Origin: Cryptomeria japonica
Lineage: Eukaryota > Streptophyta > Pinopsida > Cupressales > Cupressaceae
DNA: 64,000 bases
Reading direction: 5' to 3'
NCBI RefSeq assembly: GCF_030272615.1
Contig: NC_081409.1
Span: 21,826,260-21,890,259, forward strand
In this document: positions 48,101 through 60,100 of the stretch, piece by piece
How the letters are laid out: each line of letters opens with the position of its first letter
How positions within the stretch are numbered: the stretch's first letter is position 1
Position numbers and translations under genes: made by a program
Notes under the pieces: generated by a model
Database searches by the model: none
Told to the model about the DNA's origin: nothing
The model's input: the letters and a program-made list of their open reading frames with translations, nothing else

Positions 48101-51100
48101 CCTATTAACTATGGCAGGGTATGTAGGAGAATATATGGGGTCTATTTTGTATGAGCTTCTCATGGCTGTTGAGTTTAATGTTATGGTGGCTCCAGAGGGC
48201 AATATGTATATTGATGAAATTGATAAGATCATAGTTCATAAAGAAGGCGGGAAGTGTGAATTAGTAGCTTTGTCACAGGGTTCGCCGAACTTATAAAAAA
48301 ATGCATGAAATTTGTTAAAATTCGGTTCAAAATTTGTACAGAAAGGGGCATCTTTAGTATTATTAAAAAAACTTTAATAGAGCATTTTTTTAGGATTTTT
48401 TATTTCCAGTTTTTTGATATAAATAGCATTGCGGCCTCATGAAATGTAGCGTGTTTGTTAAAAAAGGATTTTTAAGCTTTCGTGGTAAGGGCACAATGAA
48501 TTTCTCGTGTGAGATAAAGACTAAGGTTTGAAGGCACAAGTTTGTATTTCGTGACGGGAAGAGGGCAAGCAAATTTTATTCAGCGTTCTTTTTCCGCCAC
48601 GGGATGAAACGAACCTACATCATATGTCGTGAACTCTACACGAAACTGCATCAGCAAATTTTCATCATGACTGGATAAAGCTGAACTTGCATCAATGCTC
48701 ACTGGGAGTTACGGAGAGAGGCCGCTGCCACATTTGTAGTTGAACTTTAGTATTATGTTTAGGTTTTCCATTTAGTTTTTTATATTTAATGAAATTTCGA
48801 ACAATGATTTAATATTTTATTATTTTATTTATATAAACATATGTTTTTTAAGTAGAATGAAAATTAGTTTTATATTTTATTTTAATAAAAATAGCATATT
48901 TTAATTTTACATTTTTAAAAATAAAGTTTATTGTTTCTATTTTTATGTTTTTATAAAAGAATTTAGCATTTTTATTTTGTTTTTTTAATAGTTAAAAATA
49001 AAAAAATATAATTTTGTTTAAATGTAATTTTTTTAATGGTAAGTATACAAATTTACTATTTAAATAAAATCTAGTATTAAATATTAATTTTTATTTTTGA
49101 AATAAAAGTTAGTATTTTTTATTTAGTCATGTTAAACTGTTTTGATATTTTTGTGGATATATAATGATTTTACTTATATTTTTTAAAAACTTAAATTTAT
49201 ATAAGGCAAATTTAATGTTGAATTTTTTACCCTTGTCGAACTTCATCCAAATTTTATTGTTGCCAAATTCGAACTCGAATTCAAACCTTGTGACTTAGAT
49301 TAGTAGGAATCTGTTTGGAGAGGGTCGCTTTGTTAAAAATGCTAGAAGGAATGGTTTAATATGTCTTAGAGAAGGGGTCTCAGGAGTCCTTGTGCTGATC
49401 AGATTCAGATAGATACAGAGGACATTCTCTTCATATATAGTGGGGCACAAAAAGATGACAAAAGTTTCTTCCATTGGCTTTGGAGAACCTCTACATCATC
49501 ATTAGCTCCAGTGCATTGACAAATACACCAGCTAAATCATTTTTTAAATTGTTTTTCAATAAGGATGGGGGACTCTTTTTAAAGGGGGTAAAAGAAAACT
49601 TAGAAGAGGGAGTGAGACAGTAAGACAAGAAGTGACTGTTGTAATAGAAAACTGCCTGTCACATGTTTTGATTGGCAGATCTGTTTGAATCTTTAATGTT
49701 CAGACAATATCTTGAATGATGCTGTATGTTTTATGAATCTATTCTGTATTAATCTGGATAATTTGGGAACCTCGAATGTCTTCATAATTGGATGGTGGGT
49801 GACCGTCGAGTGTATTGTGTGCACAGCTGCAAGGGCAAAGCTGTTATTTATTTGACTCCCTTTCTTCGATTGCATCACTTGGTATCAAAGCCTGGTTTGA
49901 ATCCAGTTTGTGAATGTATACCCAACCGATACAGGACTGTCTGATAAAAGTATCAAGATGCCTCCTAGAGTTGAAAGAAGTAGAATAGCAGCTGTCAATG
50001 TGGCAGGAAGGCTGGATGAGGTTGTTGTCTTGCTCAGTCTGTCTATCCCCATTGTGAAATGATGTTTCCAATAGACCCTTTGCTCTCTTATGTGACAGAA
50101 TAGGTTGTTCTTGAGGTATAGACAAGAATGGATGGCCCTCTGTATGGGCAACATTGAGATGTGATGGAGAGGCCATCAATCCTTTCTTACTTTAACTCTT
50201 ATTCTTTACCAAAGGATGAGAATTTGTTTTTCCCAATTGCTTCGTCTGCTTTTCTTTACTCTTCTATATATGCCTATACTTGTGCCTCTGCAAGAAGTCC
50301 TTTAACTTTTGGCTTTCCTGCACAAAATTTGATGCCTTTTTGAGGAACTGTTGCCCCCATATTTGGCATACCTAAAATTAGAACTTCAAATCGGTCTCAG
50401 TGTCGAGTAAAGATCCAATAGGTGTTTATGCGTAAGCAGTGAACACGTGGTCCAATGTCGTTGCCAGTCAAAATATGAAAAATGGATGAATTTTGGAAAT
50501 TACCAAGAATTGAGGGAAATCATTTGATAGACATGCCCTTAGCATCATTCTGTGTCATGTGGCCAATTTTCGCATGAACCCAGTTCATAGTTTGTCATAT
50601 TTTAAGCTTTCAAATTTTGGTGTCTGTCGCCTAGAAATGATTAAAATCTCTCATTTTAGGATTCGTCATGAGGAGTAAATAATGTTGTTGGCTCGTTTCC
50701 CTACCATCGACGCGTGTTTCAAATTTCAGGATCTAACTCCCTACCATTTGGAAGATATGGTCATTTTCTCAAGCCTGAGCATTAAATTTAAAATATTTAA
50801 ATTATTTTTCAAATAAATAATTTAATATTTTAGATTATTTTAATATTTTGGTCATTTGAGGGAAAAAGTTGTCTAAAAATGTCATTTACATTTCTCCTTT
50901 ATTCTCCTCTGTGGTCGATGGTTTTTGGAGGTCAAGGTCATAGTCTTTGAAAGAAATGGTTAAAGATGCTCCATTTTCGAACATTTTTAACCCATAATCA
51001 TAACCTTTGAGAAAAAAATGGTTAGGAATGCTCCGTTTTCGAGCATTCTTAACCCATATTCATAACCTCGAACAAAAAGGTTAGGAATGCTCCAAAATGG

Positions 51101-54100
51101 AGCATCTCTAACCTTATTTCCTAACCTTGTGGGCCCGCTTTGTCAAGAAGGTTAGAAATGCTCTGTTCTGGAGCATTCTTAACCTCCTCCATAAGAGTTT
51201 TAAAAAGAAACTTTAAATGACAGGTTATGAACATTCATCAATGCATTGAAGAAGAAAGGGAGTTTGCTAGATGTTGAAGTTGCAGCTGCTCTGGAGACAT
51301 GAAAGCGAATTACAGGAGCCTCTGAAAGAGATTTCATCTCACGGTTGCAATAATGGTAGAACACACAAAATGTATTTGTTGAATAGACTTTTGAAACTTT
51401 CAAATGATTGCAGTTGGCAAGGGTAATGAACTCCTTTGCAACCTACGCCAACATCCTCCCTACCTGTGCTGAAATGGAAGCTCTGAAAAGAGTATCAACA
51501 TCCACCAAAGTATAATGAATATGTTTTATGCCCCGGCTGACATGTTTGCAAAGATATGGAAGCAAAGACAATACATGATAAATGTTTGACAGAAAGTCGT
51601 ATGCTGCTAATAATAGAAGCATAGACATGCCGTAAAATGCAGATATGTGTGTAAAATGTAGAAGGCGTGGATAAGGTGCAAGCCATTCGACAAAATGCCT
51701 TAACAAACTATCTTCCCAGAGAATGATATATGTATATGACTGCAATATGTACATCATGTTAAACATGACTCCATTCGTAGCAAGAGAACGAGGAATGTAG
51801 TGAATTGCTTGACTGAATGCCTTAAAGAAATGTGGTCTCATTTAATGCAATGATCACAAGATATGCACAAAACTAGTCACGGTATTCAACAAAGCGTAGA
51901 GGATAGAGGAATTTTGTTAACCATGGTGTTGCAGCCGCTTTGGTAGACTTATATGCATCATGGAGCATACTCACGGCAAGAGAGGCAGTACCGTTTTTAG
52001 TAGACGTTGAAGCAGATCCAATACCATAAGTTGATCTAGTTTATGTACCGCCAAGAGTTTCTCACGTTACATACCCAAGGACAGGAGCAACAGGAAAGGT
52101 AGGAGCATAGGGAACAATGGAATGCATGCAGAACGTGGAGCATAATCAAAGCTTGTGAAGTGTTTGACAGAAGGTTGTAGAATGCAAATTATGGAAGCAT
52201 AGATGATGCATGTAATCTGCCTGACAGAATGCTTCAAATAAACGTAGGCTTATGGAATGCAATTCACAGGTGTACGGCCAAATTTCACCACCTTTACAAG
52301 CATCCTTCATACAAAGGATGGTTACAGTAATTGATTCATCTCACCTGGTTGGAAGTTTCTTAGTTCCGAAACTGGAAGGAAGCTAAACAAATGCGCCCCG
52401 GTGGCCTAGGAAGATAAAGGTAGTGCTATAGCCCCCCTCGGTGGAAGGAGTAGACCCGGTTGGTTACTCGGACCGTGGGCCAGCTTGCCCCCAAGATCTA
52501 TATAGTGAGTTCCCAAGGCAAGTAATCCAGATCGTGTTAGAATGGGAGCTTCAGATCAAGGTGGCGACATTCATCAAAGCATAAAAGATAGAGGAATCGA
52601 CTTGGCAAAATAAGGCAGTAGGGTGGTTTTATTCACGTAGAAAGTTCTCTTGGATATTATTGCTGATGATTGCAATGCATGGAGGGATGTTCAATCGTAT
52701 TTTGATGTGTCAAGAGGCTTTGCATCAAGTGGTTTGATATCGGCCTTTATGCAATTGTTTCTAAAGTTAAAATATTGAAACAAATCGACAATGCATGTGC
52801 TCGGGTTAAAACATTGAAAATGTGACATCCACTAAGTGTTTGGGAGATGATATTTAAAATCTCAATTTGAGGAGTAATTTAAAATAGCCTCTATTAAAGA
52901 TTTGTTTGTTGTAAATCCTTTTGGGATAATGGCTTTAAGAATTCCGATAAGAATTTGAATGGATTTCTGTACATGTTTCAGTTTCCATAGTGCTGATATG
53001 CATTTAATTACAAAAGATGGATACTTAATTGCATGCAAAGGAGCAACTTTCCAACTTGGAGTTGGAGTGATTTTCCTTGAAGATCAAGTTATCTGAGATT
53101 GCAGGATGACACAATGCTCACTTTGACTAAATTGACGACCTGCTCATTCTTTCATCGAGTGTTTTCAGTTGTCTTTTTATAAAAGTAACTTATGTTACTT
53201 ATTGTAACTAAAGGTTCGAAAGTTGATCTTATTCACGCAAAAGTGAAACGACTATTAACTAGGATCTTTTTGCATAAAAGTTGAGAAAGTCAAAGTAAAA
53301 TGTAACTTATTTTTATTTTCTCAATCTTGCAAAGATAGTTGCTAGGTGGTTAAAAAGTAGTTACAAATTAGTTTTCTAAGAAAAGCCTATAAATACAAGG
53401 CTTTTGCATTTGTAAAGGGGAGACTTTTACGACAAGGGGAAAACTCTGCAGAATTTTGTAGAGGAACTAAGTGCGAACTTTGATGATCGTACCTTTGTCC
53501 TAGGGGGGTTTTGGAACTTGTATATTTTCAAAAAGAATAATGAAGAATGCATTGAGTTCATGTGTCTTGAATGTATTCATGAGTTATCGTTACTAATTTA
53601 TCGTATGCTGAATTAGTAATCCCCTTATGCATTGGTGAAATCTGTTGATGGAACACATTATTTCATGGTATCTTGATTTGCATGTGCTAGTATTACCTAT
53701 CTCTTTGTGTGTCGAGGTTTATTGTACTTCTTTCATCATTGTTGCATGAATAACCTATTTGGTGATAACCCCGTTTGTAATTGTTATCATTTATGGAATC
53801 CTACTTGGTACTCGTATGTCTTCTAGTAGGGTTTATGTTATTAATCTTGTTTAAGTTATATTTTTTCTCCTTTATGTACTTGCAGGTTAAAAGTACACAA
53901 AAATCCTAAATATCCCTATCATACGAGGGAGCTGCCCCTCTCAAACGCAGAGGAAGATTGTGGGTTTACTCCAATCTCTCCAACTGTTGGAACGTTTGTC
54001 ATTGCTCATCGGGCAAATAGGGTCAGTTTGAGATAAACGACCGCAGTGACAAATTTGTTCACCAACAGTGACAAAGAACAAATGTGCTTTCACTTGATTG

Positions 54101-57100
54101 TATGAGCTCTTATATGGTTCTTTGCAATGAGAACAAATCCAAAGATAACCTCCTCCACCTGGAAGTTGTTCTACCATTTTCACGTATTTCCAAAGGGGAG
54201 AGTTTGGGTCTGTTTTAAAACGGGGTTCATTCCCAGCACTAGAAGCACTTGCCATTCTATAAACCAAAATGAAAAAATAAAACAAAACTAGAGAGTTCAT
54301 TTCAATTTAAGAAAAATGCAAGGAAAAAAAAAGAACAAAAACCTACATCTTTTGTTGAAATCTAACTCTTCAATGTCTTCGAGAACGGATCTACACTTGC
54401 AACTATGTAGGAGTAGCACAAGAACCAGCTACGAACAAGCAACAATCAATTTTCAAATCTCCATGAGCGATGGCAAACAGAAAACTAAGTTCAGCAATGG
54501 AGCAAAGAAGTTATGTTTTGTATTCTATTGTGCAAAAATGAAGTAGGTTTTACTTTTTTAGTGGTTTAAGAGGTCAAATTAGGGTTGGGGGGGTCGGATT
54601 TGTTGTTATAAGTAGCTAGGTCAGAGCCCTTTCTAGGGCCGACCTAGCACACTTGGTGTGTGTATAGCCCTGCTGGCCTTTAGAAGGCTTAAACATCTTG
54701 TGGTTAACGTGCCCTAAGTGAGGCGGTTCATGTAACGTGTGGATTAACCTTGCCCTATCCTAACGTGTGGGGTTATTTGATTTTGGCACCACTTTATGTC
54801 TTGCATTGTCATTAGACTCCTAGCCGACCTAAAGCAAATTGATGGCTAGAGTCTCATATATATATTGATACACACATTCGGGAAATACAATCCCTATCTT
54901 CTCTGTGATCAGCAAATTATACTTAGAGGTTAGCGAATTACATTTACAGGACAGCAAACCTTATCAAGGCACAACGAACTCCCTTGAAGGACTGCGAACT
55001 GGTCTAAAGGGGGCAGCGAACATCATCTGAGGGTCAGCGAAACATCATCCTTGTGACAGCAGATCATTCTTGTAGACAGCAACCTCAATCTGCTACCCTC
55101 CTTGTCACAGCAACAGTTGTATTGCAGATAAGTTTATGATTGCTATCTGCCCTAGGGTTCTGTGCATATTTGCTGACAACTTCATGTGTTGAAGCTCATT
55201 GTAAACTCAATTGGTTATTGCCTAATCTAGATCTTTGGTTGCTGGGTTTTTCCTCCAAGAGGGAGGTTTTCCCAGGATACATGTGTGTTATGTGTATGAT
55301 TTACTTTGCATTCTGATTTTCCATTCTATATTGCTAATTTGATTACTTAAAATCAACATGGTATCAGAGCTTGGTTCGAATTAGGATTAATCAGATTAAT
55401 TGTAGTTGTTCCTCCTCTTCCTCCTCTTCCTATTTGCTCTCATCACTCCACTAGAAATGTTTAATTGTCTCAGGGTTGAAGATAGACTGGATGGTGCATC
55501 CAACTTCACGTCATGGAGATTCCGAATCATGCATTGAATGGAAGTGATCTTGCAGACTTTGTGGAGAGATCATCCATTGAACCTGAGGCAGAAGATGAAA
55601 AGACTTCATGGAGGAAGAAAGATTTTCAAGCTCAGAGAATGCTGGTTGACTCCGTGAAGGATCATATTGTACCTATCATCTCCAAGCTGAAGACTGCCAG
55701 CGAAATGTTCAAGACATTGGAAGAGATGTATGAAATCAACAACACCAGCCGTGCCCTTGCCTTGAAGCAGCAACTTCATCACATCAAGATGATGAAAGGT
55801 GAATCCGTCATAGCATACTTCATGAGGATTTCTGATTTGATAGATCAACTCTCATCCATTGGGAAGGTCTTCCGACATCTTGGGAGTCTTCCATTCAAGG
55901 AATTAGTGCAAGATCAGAACTTCCAAAGTTCGATCGTTTGAGAGCAGATTGCATACAAGAAGAGTCACGGTTGATAGCAAGAGGAATTGAGCATGATCAT
56001 TATGATGTAGAAAATCAAGTCCTTGCTTCGCATATGGTTAAAGGCAAAGGAAGGAAGTGGGATAGAGACAAAGACTTAGATCCTGCCCCTAAATCAAAAG
56101 GAAGGACTTATCTCACATCCAGTGCTTTAAGTGTGACAAATATGGTCATTTTGCTCAGGAGCAAATTCAGGTCTACTCTTGCTTCTTCTGCTGAAGTTGG
56201 TATAGGGACATCTTAGGAATAGCAAAGGTCAAATGAAGACTTCCTTTTCTAAAAGGAGGAAATGCTAGAGGGAGCTTGACATCTTTAGCTTTAGAGGGAG
56301 CTTGTCAAGCTCAAAGGGAGCCAGTTTCTTTCAGCTTCAGAGGAAGCTACATCTTTTGGGTAATGCATTCTTCTCTGGGAGAAGTTCGAGGTGAAAGCCC
56401 TCGTTCCACCCTCTGCGAGTAGGCATGGTGGTGGTGCATTCTTCTCTGGGAGAAGTTTGAGGTTAGATCCCTCATTCCACCCTCTGCAAGTTGGTATGGT
56501 GGATCCACCCTCTGCAAGTAGGCATGGTGGTGATGCACTCTTCTTTGGGAGAAGTTTGAGGTGAAAGCCTTCCTCCATCCTCTGTGAGTAGGCATGATGG
56601 ATGTCATGGAAGAAATTCCATGATGCACATGTGTTTGTTCACCCTTTGGGAGTAGCTATGGTGAACCTCATCCATGGGAGTAGTCATGATGATTGTATTC
56701 ATTTGCATTGTTCATAGGAGCAGCCATGAATCTCAGATCTTGTGAAGGTCTCCTCCCTAGCTAAGAGGGAGTGTTGTTATAAGTAGCTAGGTCGGAGCCC
56801 TTTCTAGGGCCGACCTAGCACACCTGGTGTGTGTATAGCCTTGCCGGCCTTTAGAAGGCTTAAACATCTTGTGTTTAACGTGCCCTAAGTGAGGCCGTTC
56901 ATGTAACGTGTGGATTAACTCTGCCCTATCCTAACGTGTGGGGTCAAATGATTTTGGCACCACTTTATGTCTTGCATTGTAATTAGACTCCTAGCCGACC
57001 TAAAGCAAATTGATGGCTAGAGTCTCATATATATATATATTGATACACACATTCAGGAAATACAATCCCTATCTTCTCTGTGATTAGCGAATTATACTCA

Positions 57101-60100
57101 GAGGTTAGCGAATTACATTTAGAGAACAGTGGACCTTATCAAGGCACAGCGAACTCCCTTGAAGGACTGCGAACTGGTCTAAAGGGGGCAGCGAATATCA
57201 TCTGAGGGTCAGCGAAACATCATCCTTGTGACAGCAGATCAATCTTGTAGACAGCAACCTCAATCTGCCATCCTCCTTGTCACAGCAACAGTTGTATTGC
57301 AGATAAGTTTATGATTGCTATCTGCCCTAGGGTTCTGTGCATATTTGCTGACAGCTTCATGTGTTGAAGCTCATTGTAAACTCAATTGGTTATTGCTTAA
57401 TCTAGATCTTTGGTTGCTGGGTTTTTCCTCCAAGAGGGAGGTTTTCCTAGGGTACACGTGTGTTATGTGTACGATTCACTTTGCATTCTGATTTTCCATT
57501 CTATATTGCTAATCTGATTACTTAAAATCAACAGGATTTGCCTTTTTGGCATTAAAAAACAATTAAAAGAAGTCAACAAAATCCACTTTGCCACCAAATT
57601 CTTGACGTTTTTTGTGAAATTGTAATATCCCCATCTTTAACTTAGAATAGTACAAATGCAATTGTGGACAAGGAGTGGCAGTCCTTGGACACCAGTATCA
57701 GTAGTAGTTAGTGGAATTAGTAGAAGTTATTATACTTAAAGAATAAAAGATGAGGAAACCGCGAAGTCTTATAAATAAGAGGGTTTCCTAAGATAGTATC
57801 CAAAATAAAGATCATCATACTAAGTATGGAGAGTATCTCCATCAATAAGACAATCACACTCAAGAGTCAAGACCATGGATGAATGATGATTACCTACGAG
57901 GCATTGTATGAATCAGGCAGGCAATTTGTGCAGAGACAATTATATACATCAGGAAATATCTATGTGGATGATCAGCTTGGACATCCACCATCATACAATC
58001 CATTAAGGGTCAGTGATTCATATTGTTTAGAAGCTAAAGAATTGATAATCGGGTATTGAAAATCGATAGAAAGTAAATACAAAGGTCGAACTTCCTTGCC
58101 AAAAAAGATATCACTGAGGATATCAAGCATAGATAGTCATATTTATGATGCAGAGATGTTACAGAGAATATTGATGATTAAGGCTGACCGACCACATTAA
58201 TGGAGGAGGCTGACATCGATATTACCCAAGTAATTGATAATCTAAGTCGATGATAATATGATAAGAAGAGCATTACTAACATCGATTTAGGATATCGATT
58301 TAGTAAGAAGACTTAGTGATTAGAATACTAATGAAACAGTGCGATTGGTATACAGCAGTTAGCATTTGTAATCATCCTGAAGAAGTGTGATAATGAAGGG
58401 AGGTGTCTCATCGTTATGAAAGGGTGCTATCCTTTCAGTTTTGGAGATATATAAGCAAGATCTTTCCCAGTCCATTGATCATCATCGGATTTGTATTTAT
58501 TTCTTCTTTGTATCCAGATTGGATAGGCTCTATCGAGCAGTTGCCTTTGGCATTTTTGGTTGCATAAGGAACACAGTCACAAATCAGAGACATCACCGCC
58601 TTAAGTTGCAAGAACACATCTCCCAATCAGAAACAGCAACATATCACTATAAGTGATATTAGTATTTTCAGAATTGCATAAGTGTATCGACATATCAGAC
58701 ATGGCAAGTATTATCAATTGCATGATTTGAAGGATTAGAAGCAGACATAGCATTTGATATCCACATTATCAGTGGAAGAAGTTCATTGCATAATTCACAG
58801 TGCTATATCATGAAGAGCACCTATCTCTATATCATTGCAGATTGGAATATCCTAACTTTGCATGATTCCCCCTAAGATCGTATCAGATATAGCTTTATTT
58901 TTGTTATCCAATCTTTATCCTTCATCAATATAGGTGAAAGGGAAAGTTTATCAGCATATTGTTGCACCAAGTGCAACATATACATCTATAAGGTCAAATC
59001 ACTTAGCATACATCTAATTATATAATCAGAGATAGCAGTGGTATTGATATTAGTCATTATTCGTGTAATAACGTTATCATTGTTTATATTCTTTCCATTA
59101 TATAAGTTTAGGTGGTATCATACATTGCAATTCATAGCAAGAACAGAGAGTTCAAGGTAATTGTTCCAATATTCCAAGATATCTTAAAACGGGACATTAC
59201 AGAATTACTCCAAAATTTCTCCGAAATTCCTCCTGGGTTCTTCTGGGTTCGGCAGGGATGAAATCACAATGTTTGGGCTGGACCCTGTCCAAACCCAGGG
59301 AAAACCAGATCCGGACCCGGACCTGGACCCGGGTGGAACCGGACCGGGACCCAGGGGTTCCTAAGGAAAAACCTGGTAACTTAGTTTTAAAACATATGAA
59401 ATTGCTGCATATCACTGAAAGCTGCAAGAACCCTTGCCAAATTGGGCTCCACTTGTCTCGTATATGTTTTGACGTTCTGGAAGTTTACAAGGAATGGACT
59501 GTGCATGCCTGACCACTACTACTACTGATATGGCACCGGTAGGGAGTACTTGTGGCTGGAAATTAGAACCACGATTGCTCTTCCTCAAGTAAATGCCAGC
59601 AATTGCAAAGGCCATATAAAATGGAGCAGCAGCATACATTGATTATTTGAAGCGATCATACGGAACCAACAAAACATGCCAGGCTTTCAAACTCCTATTA
59701 TTTGTAACCATGACTTTGATACCACTTGAAAGCACACAAAACTATGCAATAATGCAACAATTTTGAATAACAACAAATGTAATAAGCATGGGGCGATTTA
59801 CATGCTTTTACATTTGGTTTAGATAGGCCATCCTTTCAACCATACACATAAATCACTCTACCTTCTGATAATCACCTTGAAAACTAATCACTGTCCATCA
59901 CATTACATTACAAACATAAAAACACTTTTGGATCACAAGGAGCACAAATGCTAATGGGAAGGGACCATACTAAAATTACATATAAATATTGGACTGAGTT
60001 TTTTGTAATTGTTTTTTGTATTATGATTTTTTATATTTTCAGGTTCAGCTTTTCATTATCAGGCAAATGCTTTGTAAAAAATAATCAAAATTTTCCTGAT

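Larger units (their letters stand above)
54601..57533 (+). mobile_element. Young non-autonomous Copia element C
   Basis: 5' LTR 54601-55358 (758 bp) and 3' LTR 56772-57533 (762 bp) are nearly identical. The 5-bp target duplication GGATT is intact at 54596-54600 and 57534-57538. Primer site TGGTATCAGAGC is at 55359-55370 and the polypurine tract AGAGGGAG abuts the 3' LTR. The internal region is 1.4 kb, with a gag part and no pol. LTR ends and internal repeats show it is related to element D. Near-identical LTRs make it one of the youngest insertions here. It needs proteins from elsewhere. Confidence 0.95.

Noticed and set aside
52300-52560. Possible ribosomal RNA or organelle DNA insert, from the CCCCGGTGGCC and CCCCTCGGTGG words
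   Set aside because: The words do not extend into any rRNA or plastid gene that I can recognise.
59258-59512. Open frame rich in Arg, Thr and Pro
   Set aside because: It arises from GC-rich CCGGACC words; no homology and no codon pattern.
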